DNA of 64,000 nt. Source: an uncultured Caryophanales bacterium (GTDB lineage: Bacteria; Bacillota_I; Bacilli_A; RFN20; CAG-826). Each line of letters opens with the position of its first letter. Positions within the stretch are counted from its first letter, which is position 1. Below are positions 40,576 through 49,388 of the stretch, piece after piece. The stretch spans positions 186,001 to 250,000 of the forward strand of contig CALELS010000013.1 in the NCBI GenBank assembly GCA_937902735.1, written 5' to 3'. Under the pieces are notes generated by a model. The model was not told where the DNA came from. It worked only from the letters and a program-made list of their open reading frames with translations, and did no database searches. The translations under genes were made by a program, and so were the position numbers.

Positions 40576-42833
40576 TAAGCGTCTAACGAATTATATAAAT
40601 TAGTTATTTTGGCTTCGAAAGTAGTGTAATCCATTATCACTGAGCCAGTAATCAATTTGAATAGGATTTGGGTTTGAACACCACTATAGGAATTTCCTAT
40701 ATCAACAAGTTCTTTTAAAGCAACAATATCGCCAGAGGATAATTCCCAAGCAAATTCATCATCACCAACAAATTTGGAAATATTGGAATCTAGAGCGGAA
40801 TAATCAACTAAATCAGCAAGATTACTTAATTTATTAACTGTTTCTTCACCAAGTTCCGCTTTTAATAAAGTGTAAGGAAGTGAAGATTTATAAGCTTTTG
40901 CGATTTCAAGAATTTCTTTATTAGTTAGATTATCTAAATCATAAGGTTTAATAAAACTAATAAATTCCATTACGTTAAGGACATCTTCTTTAGCTTTAAT
41001 TAATCTTTCTTCATAAGAAGAATCTAAGAATCCTTTAGAAACTTCATCTAATTCTCTATATTCTGCTAAGGTTGCATCAACCTTTGAAACATATCCATTG
41101 CTAACATAGATATTATTTAATAATTCTTCAATACGAACTTTTAGTTCTTGAACAGATTGATATTTCTCGTTTGTTTCTTTAGCCATTTGAATCTTGCTAT
41201 CAAAATCAAATGTTTCGTTCTTAGCTTCTAAATATATTGAAACAAGAGGGGTTGATATATCTCCTTCTTCTTCAGTTCCAGGTTGGAAATAATTAAATGA
41301 TGCATCAACACTATGGATTACTCCATCAACAATATCAAATGTTGCTCTAACATCATCGAAGTCTTTGTAATTAAGAATCATCTTAACAATCGTGCCATAA
41401 TCAGGTGATTCAATGATTTCATTAAGTTTTTCTTTAATTGTTTGTTTTGTTTCATCTGTTAGAGTTAAAACGACTTGGTAATTATTCTCGTCTTTACCAT
41501 CAATTCTTTCGAAGTTTGCAAAGTCACGTTTAGCTCCGTTAATAAGGTTATATAAATTAACGTTTTTCAAAATAATGTCTAATAAGTCGGTTATTTTTAG
41601 TTTATAAACCATTGTTTGGACACCATCTTCGTTGGTTGGAATAAGGATAATAGATCCCTCTCCATCATAGACGGCTTCTAAAGAATGGAAACCTTGTAAA
41701 ACTTTTCCAACTTCACCAATTTTATCTCCAAGTATGTTCATTACTAATGTTAACAACGAACCAAAATATTCATCTGAATCAAATTTGGCATAGAAGCTAA
41801 ATACATCAAATAATTTTTCAGTAGCAAGTCTTTCGGTGTCGAAAGCAAAATTTGAACTAATATCAAGTTTTGTTTCTGCAGATGGGATTGTAATTTTTAA
41901 ATTACCTGCAACATTAACGCCATGTTTATAGTCGAGTCTTTTAAGCGAGTTTAAAAGATCATCTTTAATCTTTTGTTCTTCTTCATCAATGATAATTTCG
42001 CTTGGTTTAGCACCTAACTTCTCTTGTAAAACCTCTTCGTTAGGAATGGTGATATCTTCATTAACTTTTGAGAACAAACATTTACCTTCTTGAGTTACTT
42101 TAGATGAACCAAGAACCGCTTTTGAGGCTTCATATATAGTATGTATCTCATAAGAGATTGGTGTGAAATCCCTCTTCATTGATAAGGTGATTTCAATTGA
42201 ATTAAATGTAGGATAAGTACTTAGTCCACCTGTAGTCTTCAAATCAACTTTAACTAGATTAGTAGCTTTATCATTATCAAGAATATATTTAATTGAAACA
42301 TTGTCATCATTATCAGAGAGTAATTCTGCATTAACAATTGATTCATCATTAAAGACATATCCCATAATTGTGTATTGATTTACTGCATATGAGACTTTCT
42401 TATAGTCTTCCATTGCGTAGACATCATAATTTTGTAAATCTCTACTTACTAAAATCTTATCTCTATCTACCATGTAGAATTCATTTTGAACATTCATCAA
42501 AGTAGATGTAGAGTCATCTTTAGAATAGAAAGCACTGCCCTTTTTATGGGTAACACTCCAGTATTTGATGTTGTAATCAAAGAATAAAACTTTAGCTTTT
42601 ATTGATCCATTTGTTTCGGATTCATAAGAGTTAAGACCGTCTTTGATGTTATAGATATAAGTGTAGGCAATGGATTTATAATCTTTGTTTTTAAGATATT
42701 CATCCGTATTAGTTACATTTTTAATGATTGTAGACTCATCTTTGTTCGTTATTGGTTCTTCATGATGAGCGCAACCTACTAATGAAATAGGAGCAACTAA
42801 GACTAATAGTGTTTTTAGAATTTTTTTGTTCAT
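40575..42833 (-). CDS. large lipoprotein of unknown function
   Basis: 752 residues, lipobox SLVGC (Cys21). The body is a long alternation of strands with a helical C-terminal part from about 550 (KIQMAKETNEKYQSVQELKV..., KEDVLNVMEFISF). No domain recognised. The stop TAA shares its last A with the ATG of the deiminase gene, so the two are translationally coupled and likely act at the same place on the cell surface. It may be a folding, binding or anchoring partner of the deiminase; this rests on coupling alone. Confidence 0.78.
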   Translation of the reverse strand: MNKKILKTLLVLVAPISLVGCAHHEEPITNKDESTIIKNVTNTDEYLKNKDYKSIAYTYIYNIKDGLNSYESETNGSIKAKVLFFDYNIKYWSVTHKKGSAFYSKDDSTSTLMNVQNEFYMVDRDKILVSRDLQNYDVYAMEDYKKVSYAVNQYTIMGYVFNDESIVNAELLSDNDDNVSIKYILDNDKATNLVKVDLKTTGGLSTYPTFNSIEITLSMKRDFTPISYEIHTIYEASKAVLGSSKVTQEGKCLFSKVNEDITIPNEEVLQEKLGAKPSEIIIDEEEQKIKDDLLNSLKRLDYKHGVNVAGNLKITIPSAETKLDISSNFAFDTERLATEKLFDVFSFYAKFDSDEYFGSLLTLVMNILGDKIGEVGKVLQGFHSLEAVYDGEGSIILIPTNEDGVQTMVYKLKITDLLDIILKNVNLYNLINGAKRDFANFERIDGKDENNYQVVLTLTDETKQTIKEKLNEIIESPDYGTIVKMILNYKDFDDVRATFDIVDGVIHSVDASFNYFQPGTEEEGDISTPLVSIYLEAKNETFDFDSKIQMAKETNEKYQSVQELKVRIEELLNNIYVSNGYVSKVDATLAEYRELDEVSKGFLDSSYEERLIKAKEDVLNVMEFISFIKPYDLDNLTNKEILEIAKAYKSSLPYTLLKAELGEETVNKLSNLADLVDYSALDSNISKFVGDDEFAWELSSGDIVALKELVDIGNSYSGVQTQILFKLITGSVIMDYTTFEAKITNLYNSLDA

Positions 42834-42961
42834 AATAAGACCTCTTAATAATGAAATAATAACACATCTACAATAAGTATTTCTCTTTTATATGAGAAAA
42901 AGAAAAAATCCTATTCACGAAAGACTCGTTTTGCTTGGTTTTCATGTTTAAAAATAAATAC

Positions 42962-43675
42962 TTAATATTTATAAAATAATAATACCGCAACTGCAAGTAT
43001 TTGATTCTTGGTTAAACTACCTGTCATTTCGTATTTAACAGATAGATCATATAAAGTTATGTGATTTCCACTTATGGAAGCATAAAAACCGCCAAAAACT
43101 TTATTGATATTACTTCCACTTAATTCATAAAGAAACCCACCAAAAGCATTTTTAATTTGATTTCCTCTAATTTCATAAACTGGACCATAACCTTCTTGCA
43201 TCAACATATTACCTTCAAAACGATAATATGTGCTATTACGCATATCCAGGATTCTTCCATTCTCAACTCTCATTATTGGACCATAGCCAACCTTTTTAAT
43301 GTAAACAGTGGGTGAATCATATCTTGAAGATGAATAAGAAACTCTTTCTTGTTTAGGAATATATGGGTGCTGTTCTACCTTATTCATTTGAGCGGTAGGT
43401 TTAGCTTTTTCCTCCGTCACTTTTTGCTCTTCAAATGGCTTCTTTTCTTCGATTAAAGTAGTAGGTTCTCCCCTCTTTTTCTTATCAATGATAGTTAATG
43501 GGATATATGTCCCAAGAAATATGATTAATGCAAGAGCACCAAAAATTAACAAAAACAATGCTGGTAATGATAGCCCATTACCATGATTTAAATGATAGAT
43601 TAGAAGGTAGCCACCATAAGCCGACCCTACTATGCCGAAAACCGCAATAATCCAAAGTAAATTTTGTTTTCTCAT
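42962..43675 (-). CDS. membrane protein with C-terminal beta-repeat
   Basis: 237 residues from MRKQNLLWIIAVFG. The upstream open frame to 43780 is not used, because TAGAAT in an extended -10 (43688-43683) leaves exactly seven bases to this ATG (leaderless). Two membrane helices (about 7-30 and 37-62) precede a charged linker and a C-terminal repeat of roughly 20 residues: GYGPIMRVENGRILDM, GYGPVYEIRGNQIKNA, GGFLYELSGSNINKV, GGFYASISGNHITLYD. The pattern G-G/P-x-hydrophobic-x-I-x-G-N-x-I suggests a small beta propeller or flower. Function unknown. Confidence 0.72.
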   Translation of the reverse strand: MRKQNLLWIIAVFGIVGSAYGGYLLIYHLNHGNGLSLPALFLLIFGALALIIFLGTYIPLTIIDKKKRGEPTTLIEEKKPFEEQKVTEEKAKPTAQMNKVEQHPYIPKQERVSYSSSRYDSPTVYIKKVGYGPIMRVENGRILDMRNSTYYRFEGNMLMQEGYGPVYEIRGNQIKNAFGGFLYELSGSNINKVFGGFYASISGNHITLYDLSVKYEMTGSLTKNQILAVAVLLFYKY

Positions 43676-43786
43676 TGTCCACATTCTAACACAACTAGTA
43701 CATATAAAGCACCTCTTATAGGTGCAACACTTATATATCTTTAATTTTAAATAAATAGGTATACAATCTTTTTGAGGCAAATTGCT
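43676..43786. promoter_or_regulatory. divergent promoters and a hairpin
   Basis: Minus: extended -10 TGT-TAGAAT at 43691-43683, leaderless. Plus: -10 TACAAT near 43762-43767, with GAGG at 43774-43777 serving the ATG at 43787. Between them GCACCT/AGGTGC (about 43709-43725) forms a 6-bp inverted repeat that could be an operator. Confidence 0.5.
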
Positions 43787-44116
43787 ATGAAAAAAATATT
43801 GTATTTAGTACTTAAAAACACACCAAAAGCTCACGAGACTCTTGAAGCTTTAAAAGAAAAAGGTTTTAACGGAACTGTTATTGGTTCAAATTCCTTAAGA
43901 CATATGATGGAATATTTTCCTGAAGAACACACATTTTTGAATTTAAGACAAACCGAAAGCATAGATGGTTCAGAAAGTGTTATGTGTATGTTTGTTTGGG
44001 ATAATGAAGTTATTGAAGTAATTAAAGAAGAAATAAGAAAACATACCAATAATTTTAAAAACATCAAAGGTTTTATGTTCACAAAAGTCGTAGAAGATTA
44101 CGAAGGTTCTGACTAA
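43787..44116 (+). CDS. small PII-like protein, putative antiporter regulator
   Basis: 109 residues, MKKILYLVLKNTPKAHETLE. The order strand-helix-strand (ILYLVL, AHETLEALKEKG, GTVIG) then a flexible loop with a second strand (ESVMCMFVW) and helix (EVIEVIKEEIRKH) fits the ferredoxin-like PII fold; there is no uridylylation Tyr of the classical T-loop. It ends two bases before a CPA2 antiporter gene. Small PII-like proteins beside transporters commonly bind a nucleotide and gate the partner. The fold call is by eye and the role is inference. Confidence 0.6.
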   Translation: MKKILYLVLKNTPKAHETLEALKEKGFNGTVIGSNSLRHMMEYFPEEHTFLNLRQTESIDGSESVMCMFVWDNEVIEVIKEEIRKHTNNFKNIKGFMFTKVVEDYEGSD

Positions 44117-44118
44117 TT

Positions 44119-45402
44119 ATGAATTTTCCTATTTATTTATATATTGCGATATTTTTGCTTGTTGCTTTACTATCAACAAGATTAATGAAACTATTAAAAC
44201 TTCCAAATGTTACTGGATACATTATCACTGGAATATTGATAGGACCTTTTGTGTTTGGGCTTTTATTCAATAATTTTTCATTTGAAAAGATTAAAGAAGG
44301 GATCATTGCTCAATATGTTGATCAAATATCATGGATATCAACAGTTGCTCTTGGTTTCATTGCTTTTTCAATTGGCACCTCATTTAAAGGCTCTACTCTT
44401 AAACGAGTTGGTAAAAGAGCCATAATAATTACAATATTTGAAGCCTTTGGAGCATCTTTATTTGTCTTTATTGCCCTAATGATTGCGCATTTTATTAGAC
44501 CAGATAAAATAACATGGCAAATTGTTTTAACAATAAGTGCAATAGCAAGCGCAACTGCACCAGCAGCAACACTGATGGTCATAAAACAATATAACGCTAA
44601 AGGTTCTTTGGTTGATACTTTATTACCGGTTGTTGCCCTCGATGATGCTGCTGCTTTAATTTTGTTTGCTATCTTATTCCAATTAGCAAAAGGATTGTCT
44701 ATTGGTCAATATTCATTGTATGGAATGTTCCTTAAACCACTAATTGAGATTTCTATCTCACTTGCTATTGGAGTTATTTTAGGTTTCGTAATTTCATTGT
44801 TAAATAAATTATTTAAATCAAGAAATAACCGACTTGTGCTATGTATTTTCGCTGTAACATGTGCCATAGGATTCTATTTCCTATTTAAAAATGAATGGAT
44901 GGGAAGCTTTGAATTAAGCTCTTTACTTACTTGTATGATGGCGGGTGCCATTTATGTTAACTTTACCAAAGAGAATGAAAAAACATATGATGTATTAGAT
45001 AAATTCACATCACCAATGTACATGATTTTCTTTGTCTTATCCGGTGCTTCCCTAGATTTAAGTATATTTACAAATGAACTTGGTATATTTGTTGCTATTA
45101 TCGGAGCAATTTATATTATTGTTCGTGTACTTGGCAAATGGCTTGGATCATTTGTTGGTGCGTCAATCACACATAGTGAACCTAAGATTAAAAAATACCT
45201 AGGTCTAACATTGGTCCCTCAAGCTGGTGTTGCAATTGGATTATCTTCAACAGCATATAAATTGTTTAATGATATACCAAATATGAGCGAGACTGGTGGT
45301 CTCATCCTCGCAATAATTTTAACATCAACATTGGTCTATGAATTAGTCGGACCACTTGTATCCAAATTTGCTTTAAAGAAAGCTGGAGAAATTAATCAAT
45401 AG
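44119..45402 (+). CDS. CPA2-family cation:proton antiporter
   Basis: 427 residues with about 12 membrane helices. KLPNVTGYIITGILIGPFVF is the family opening, SATAPAATLMVIKQY and VVALDDAAALILFAIL carry the paired Asp of the transport site. No TrkA domain is fused at the C-terminus, unlike many Kef proteins, which fits control by the separate PII-like protein encoded directly upstream. It exchanges Na+ or K+ for protons and serves pH and ion homeostasis. Ion preference cannot be read from sequence. Confidence 0.88.
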   Translation: MNFPIYLYIAIFLLVALLSTRLMKLLKLPNVTGYIITGILIGPFVFGLLFNNFSFEKIKEGIIAQYVDQISWISTVALGFIAFSIGTSFKGSTLKRVGKRAIIITIFEAFGASLFVFIALMIAHFIRPDKITWQIVLTISAIASATAPAATLMVIKQYNAKGSLVDTLLPVVALDDAAALILFAILFQLAKGLSIGQYSLYGMFLKPLIEISISLAIGVILGFVISLLNKLFKSRNNRLVLCIFAVTCAIGFYFLFKNEWMGSFELSSLLTCMMAGAIYVNFTKENEKTYDVLDKFTSPMYMIFFVLSGASLDLSIFTNELGIFVAIIGAIYIIVRVLGKWLGSFVGASITHSEPKIKKYLGLTLVPQAGVAIGLSSTAYKLFNDIPNMSETGGLILAIILTSTLVYELVGPLVSKFALKKAGEINQ

Positions 45403-45573
45403 TGATTGTTATTGCTGGTCGAACACGCCAAACAAGCAATCAATACAAATCTCTTTTTATTAATCATTTTAACAACCCGTATAAAAACATATTCAAGTCT
45501 ACTTTTGCTTGATTCTTTTTCAAGAATGTCGATAAGATCTATGTTTTTTTTGAAACTCAAAGATATTTTAGTT

Positions 45574-47352
45574 CTATTCTACGGTTACACTTTTAGCGAG
45601 GTTTCGAGGTTTATCAACGTTCAAACCTTTTGCTAAAGAGACATAATAAGCTAAATAGAAGGCAACACATGAGATAGCAACACTAGATAAATATGGTGTG
45701 TAATTTCCAACCACTATAGTGTCTCCGTTTTGTGATAATTCCTTCGTTGAAATTACGTAAACTTTTGCACCCCTAGATTTTACTTCTTCAATATTGCTAC
45801 GCATACTTGGTGCAGTAGTTGGATCAGTAATAAATACAATGACAGGTAATCCGTTTTCAATTAAAGCAATTGGACCATGTTTTAGTTCTCCTCCAGGAAT
45901 TGCTTCGGAGTGAATATAACTGATTTCTTTAAGCTTTAAAGATGCTTCAAGAGATAAGAAATAGTCATAGCTTCTGCCTAAATAGAAGATATTTGGACTA
46001 TCTTTAATCTCGCTTGCAACTTTTTGAATAATTGGTTTGTAATTTTGTTCAATGTTTTCAACAATACTAATGCAATGCTTTAAATCAGAAATAACTTTAG
46101 TGTCGTTCTTTAAAGAGGCTGCAAGCAAAGCTAATAGAGTAACTTGAGCAACATAGGCTTTAGTGGATGCAACAGATACTTCAATACCTGCATGTAATAA
46201 TAAGGAATAGTTGCAATTTCTATCTAAAGTTGAACCACCAGTATTAGTAATAATCAAATTGTTAAGTTTGTTCTTTTTAATAATATCAAGACAATGAATT
46301 AAATCAGCAGTTTCGCCAGATTGAGAAATTAATACAACAAATGGTTTTTGACCTGGATAAGTTGGATGAAAAGCCCACTCAGAGGCAATAAATCTACTTG
46401 CAGACTTACCATAATTTTCAAAATATCTACCGCCAACAAGGGATGCATGATAGCTAGTGCCACATGCTACAAAAATAATGTGGTCTGATTCATTTAAATC
46501 TCTGATTAAATTTGGATCAAAAAGAAATTTTTCGTCTTTAAAATAATTTGAGGAAATACGTTCTATAATTTCAGGAATTTCTTCAATTTCCTTTAACATA
46601 TAGTGAGGATAGCCTTTTAAGTCATGAGAGATTAATTCAATATCCTTTGTAATGATTTTTCTTTTTATTAGATTATGTTCCTTATCATAGATGTTGACTG
46701 TTTTGTTTGTAAGAACACCATGATCAAAATCATCCAATTCGATGAATCTGTTAGTATAATCAACAATTGGTGATGCATCTGATGCAACCAAATTGAAGCC
46801 ATCTCCTATGCCAATAACGAGTGGAGAAGCATTCTTAAATACATGAATTGCATCTTCGTTGTCATCAGTAAAAAAGACTATTGCATAACTTCCAACAATC
46901 TTAGACATAACTTGTTTAATAGCTTCGTTAATGTCTTTGTTCTTCAAGTAATAATATTCAAGTAAATTTGCTACTACTTCAGAATCTGTCTCGCCATAGA
47001 AGTGATAACCTTCATCGATTAAAAAGTTTTTGATTTCTTTATAGTTTTCAATAACTCCGTTATGGACCAAACAGATATGATTATGAAATGATGTATGTGG
47101 ATGAGTGTTTTGAACACTTGGAACACCGTGAGTGGCCCATCTGGTGTGACCAATCATTACATTTGAAACAATATCTTGTGGAACTAGACTCATTAAATGT
47201 TCTACGCTTCCTACATCCTTAATAACTTTTATGCCATTTTCAAAATAAGCAAGCCCAGCGGAATCATATCCACGGTAATCGAGCATCTTTAATCCTTTTT
47301 GAACATATCCAGTTGGTCTAATTAATCCAACTGATCCGACAATACCACACAT
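45574..47352 (-). CDS. glmS: glutamine--fructose-6-phosphate aminotransferase
   Basis: 592 residues. Cys2 of MCGIVGSVG is the glutaminase nucleophile; MLDYRGYDSAG, HTRWATHG and HNGVIENY follow. The isomerase half has CGTSYHASLVGG, ISQSGETADLI, EVSVASTKAYVAQ and the C-terminal LAKSVTVE. It makes glucosamine-6-phosphate for the cell wall. It starts two bases after glnA, so glutamine supply and use are on one transcript; no glmS ribozyme is present, as expected for a second gene. Downstream 45403-45573 shows no gene and no clear terminator. Confidence 0.95.
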   Translation of the reverse strand: MCGIVGSVGLIRPTGYVQKGLKMLDYRGYDSAGLAYFENGIKVIKDVGSVEHLMSLVPQDIVSNVMIGHTRWATHGVPSVQNTHPHTSFHNHICLVHNGVIENYKEIKNFLIDEGYHFYGETDSEVVANLLEYYYLKNKDINEAIKQVMSKIVGSYAIVFFTDDNEDAIHVFKNASPLVIGIGDGFNLVASDASPIVDYTNRFIELDDFDHGVLTNKTVNIYDKEHNLIKRKIITKDIELISHDLKGYPHYMLKEIEEIPEIIERISSNYFKDEKFLFDPNLIRDLNESDHIIFVACGTSYHASLVGGRYFENYGKSASRFIASEWAFHPTYPGQKPFVVLISQSGETADLIHCLDIIKKNKLNNLIITNTGGSTLDRNCNYSLLLHAGIEVSVASTKAYVAQVTLLALLAASLKNDTKVISDLKHCISIVENIEQNYKPIIQKVASEIKDSPNIFYLGRSYDYFLSLEASLKLKEISYIHSEAIPGGELKHGPIALIENGLPVIVFITDPTTAPSMRSNIEEVKSRGAKVYVISTKELSQNGDTIVVGNYTPYLSSVAISCVAFYLAYYVSLAKGLNVDKPRNLAKSVTVE

Positions 47353-47354
47353 GT

Positions 47355-48689
47355 CTATCTACCTAAATATTTACTAAGTTCATATTCTGAAACTGTAGTA
47401 TGATATTCCTTCCATTCTTTTTCTTTTGCTTCGATATATTTTGGAAATAAGTGAGTTCCTAGTACTTCTTTTAAGATTTCACTACCTTTAAATTCTTCAA
47501 TTGCAGCATGAAGTGTTTCTGGAAGACAAACAATTTTACGCGCTTTGATTTCATCTTCGCTTAAGGCAAATAAGTTATCGTTGACTGGTTTAATTGTGTC
47601 TTTTTCATCAATATTTTTAATACCATATAAGCCGCAAGCTAAAATACCTGCTAAGGCAAGATATGGATTAGCGCATGGATCAACGTTTCTTAATTCTGTT
47701 CTTGTTGCTAATCCTCTAATTGCGGGAATGCGAATTAAAGAAGAACGATTTGCATCACTCCAGCAAGCATAAATTGGAGCCTCGTAGCCACTTACTAATC
47801 TCTTATATGAATTAACAATTTGGTTAGTTAATAAACTTAACTCTCTAGCATGCAAAAGAATTCCACTTATCCATTTTTTGCACATAACTGATAATTCCAT
47901 ATCTTCTTTTGGATTGTAGAATAAATCGCCATTCTCTTTATTATATAAAGAACAGTTAGTGTGCATCCCACTACCAGCTTGTTTATTTAGTGGTTTTGGC
48001 ATAAACGAGGCTAAATAACCATTCTTTCTAGCAACCATCTTAACCACTTGTTTAAATGTTTGCACACGGTCGCAAGCGGTAACTACATCAGTATATTTAA
48101 ATGTAATTTCATTTTGACCTGGACCAACTTCGTGATGTGAAGTTTGAATATCAAAACCAATCTTTTCAAGCATTAAAGCAATTTCTCTTCTAACACTTTC
48201 ACCACCATCAAATGGAGATAAATCAAAATAGGAAGCAGAATCACTTACTTGCGTAGATGCACTACCATCTTCTTTTAATTTAAATAAATAGAACTCTGGT
48301 TCAAAACCAACGTACATGGTTTCAATTCCCATATCATTCATCTTCTTAACTTGTTGTTTAAGAATATAGCGAGGATCTCCAATAAATGATTTTCCTTCAG
48401 GTGTATATACGTCACAAATAAATCTAGCGACACCGCCAAGACACGAATCTTCAAATGGGAGAATCATAAAAGTATCTAAATCTGGATGAAGATACATATC
48501 AGCTTCTTTGATTCTTACGAAACCTTCGATAGATGATCCATCAAACATAATCTTGTTATCAAAAGCATCATCAAGTTTCTTAACAGGTATCTCAACTGCT
48601 TTAATATCACCAAGCATGTCAGTGAATTGCATTCTTATATATAAAATGTTATTTTCATCGATAATTTTTCTAATTTCATCTTTTGTCAT
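47355..48689 (-). CDS. glnA: glutamine synthetase type I
   Basis: 444 residues, the length of Bacillus-type GSI-alpha. IMFDGSSIEGFVRIKEADM, FCHHEVGPGQ-type motif (SHHEVGPGQNEI), NKQAGSGMHTNCSLY, NRSSLIRIPA and NPYLALAGILACG are all intact. There is no adenylylation-site context of the beta type. It condenses glutamate and ammonia. The start at 48689 follows GGAGG by eight bases; a TTG five codons earlier is rejected. A good promoter (TTGACA-17-TACATT) and an upstream palindrome suggest nitrogen-dependent control. Confidence 0.95.
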   Translation of the reverse strand: MTKDEIRKIIDENNILYIRMQFTDMLGDIKAVEIPVKKLDDAFDNKIMFDGSSIEGFVRIKEADMYLHPDLDTFMILPFEDSCLGGVARFICDVYTPEGKSFIGDPRYILKQQVKKMNDMGIETMYVGFEPEFYLFKLKEDGSASTQVSDSASYFDLSPFDGGESVRREIALMLEKIGFDIQTSHHEVGPGQNEITFKYTDVVTACDRVQTFKQVVKMVARKNGYLASFMPKPLNKQAGSGMHTNCSLYNKENGDLFYNPKEDMELSVMCKKWISGILLHARELSLLTNQIVNSYKRLVSGYEAPIYACWSDANRSSLIRIPAIRGLATRTELRNVDPCANPYLALAGILACGLYGIKNIDEKDTIKPVNDNLFALSEDEIKARKIVCLPETLHAAIEEFKGSEILKEVLGTHLFPKYIEAKEKEWKEYHTTVSEYELSKYLGR

Positions 48690-48720
48690 GGTTTTAACCT
48701 CCAAAGAAAATATAGCAAAA

Positions 48721-48749
48721 AATGTATCTTAATAAGATTTATGTGTCAA
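48721..48749 (-). promoter_or_regulatory. glnA promoter
   Basis: -35 TTGACA (48749-48744), 17-base spacer, -10 TACATT (48726-48721). The perfect -35 is one of the best in the window and fits a highly expressed gene. Confidence 0.8.
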
Positions 48750-48757
48750 TCATTTCC

Positions 48758-48779
48758 TATGTAAAGTTTTATTTACATA
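48758..48779 (-). promoter_or_regulatory. palindromic operator upstream of glnA promoter
   Basis: TATGTAAA (48758-48765) and TTTACATA (48772-48779) are perfect inverted arms with six bases between, nine bases upstream of the -35. The halves contain TGTAA/TTACA like GlnR/TnrA boxes (TGTNA-N7-TNACA), but the spacing here is eight, one more than that consensus. Confidence 0.55.
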
Positions 48780-48992
48780 TGATAATTTTTAACGTTTTAA
48801 CTATGTTAAGATTAAAACAGATAAGCGTAATTTTTATTAACGTATGAAACTTTCGTTCTATTTTTTATATGAGACAGCGTATGTAGTATATACATTATTT
48901 GAATTTGTAAATCGCAAGATGTCAGGAGTTTGAGTCTGGTTTAAAACATAAGAAAAGATTTCTGCAGAGGCCTAATCTATTATAGATGTATT

Positions 48993-49178
48993 TCAGGGAA
49001 CTACTTGTTCATTGACATCTTTTAAGAATTCGGCAATATCATCGTATACAATTGGATCTCTTGGTTTCCATGGATCTTCTGGCAAATCACAAGAGGACAG
49101 TCCTTGGCATGAGAATTTTGTGTTGATTAGTTTAACACTACCAGTATCCTCATCATATGTCTCCATTTTATATATCAT
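48993..49178 (-). CDS. small hypothetical protein
   Basis: 61 residues, MIYKMETYDEDTGSVKLINT and on. The start at 49178 follows AAAGGA by about eight bases. It is acidic and contains CQGLSSC and PEDPWKPRDPIVYDD; no signal or membrane helix. Composition looks like real protein, and the stop is TGA. A 62-codon frame on the other strand over the same bases has no ribosome site. No family recognised; it is a lone gene between glnA and a tRNA. Confidence 0.5.
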   Translation of the reverse strand: MIYKMETYDEDTGSVKLINTKFSCQGLSSCDLPEDPWKPRDPIVYDDIAEFLKDVNEQVVP

Positions 49179-49257
49179 TTCAATATATCCTTTCATATAA
49201 TTAGTTTTTCTTACATTTAATTAATAAAAAGTATATTAATCTAATCTTTTACTAAAA

Positions 49258-49306
49258 TGAGATGAGACCCAAATGTTAGACCAACTAACAGGAGGGTCTC
49301 ATCTCA
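49258..49306. repeat. 49-base nested inverted repeat next to tRNA-Ala
   Basis: TGAGATGAGACCC (49258-49270) and GGGTCTCATCTCA (49294-49306) are perfect 13-bp arms; inside, TGTTAG (49274-49279) pairs with CTAACA (49285-49290). The string CCCAAATGTTAGACC resembles terminal repeats of IS150-group IS3 elements, so it may be the fused ends of a lost element or a MITE. It has no clear U tract, so a terminator role is less likely. Confidence 0.7.
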
Positions 49307-49388
49307 ATACAAGGTTCCTGCTGGATAACTTTCTAGGCTAGTTTTAACCGGTCTAAACTGGATGAACTAAACCGAATTGTTCTATTTA

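Larger units (their letters stand above)
48690..48992. other. 303-base gap upstream of glnA
   Basis: It holds the glnA leader and promoter, the upstream palindrome at 48758-48779 and, from about 48800 to 48992, AT-rich sequence in which I see no gene, no strong hairpin and no known RNA. Confidence 0.6.

Noticed and set aside
45406..45636. 76-codon frame downstream of the antiporter
   Set aside because: It overlaps the end of glmS on the other strand, has no ribosome site and no protein-like composition.
49012..49200. 62-codon frame on the plus strand opposite the 61-residue small protein
   Set aside because: No ribosome site, while the minus frame has AAAGGA at the right distance.
49258..49306. 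Intrinsic terminator
   Set aside because: The stem is long, but neither strand has a proper T run directly behind it; an IS-end or miniature element explains it better.
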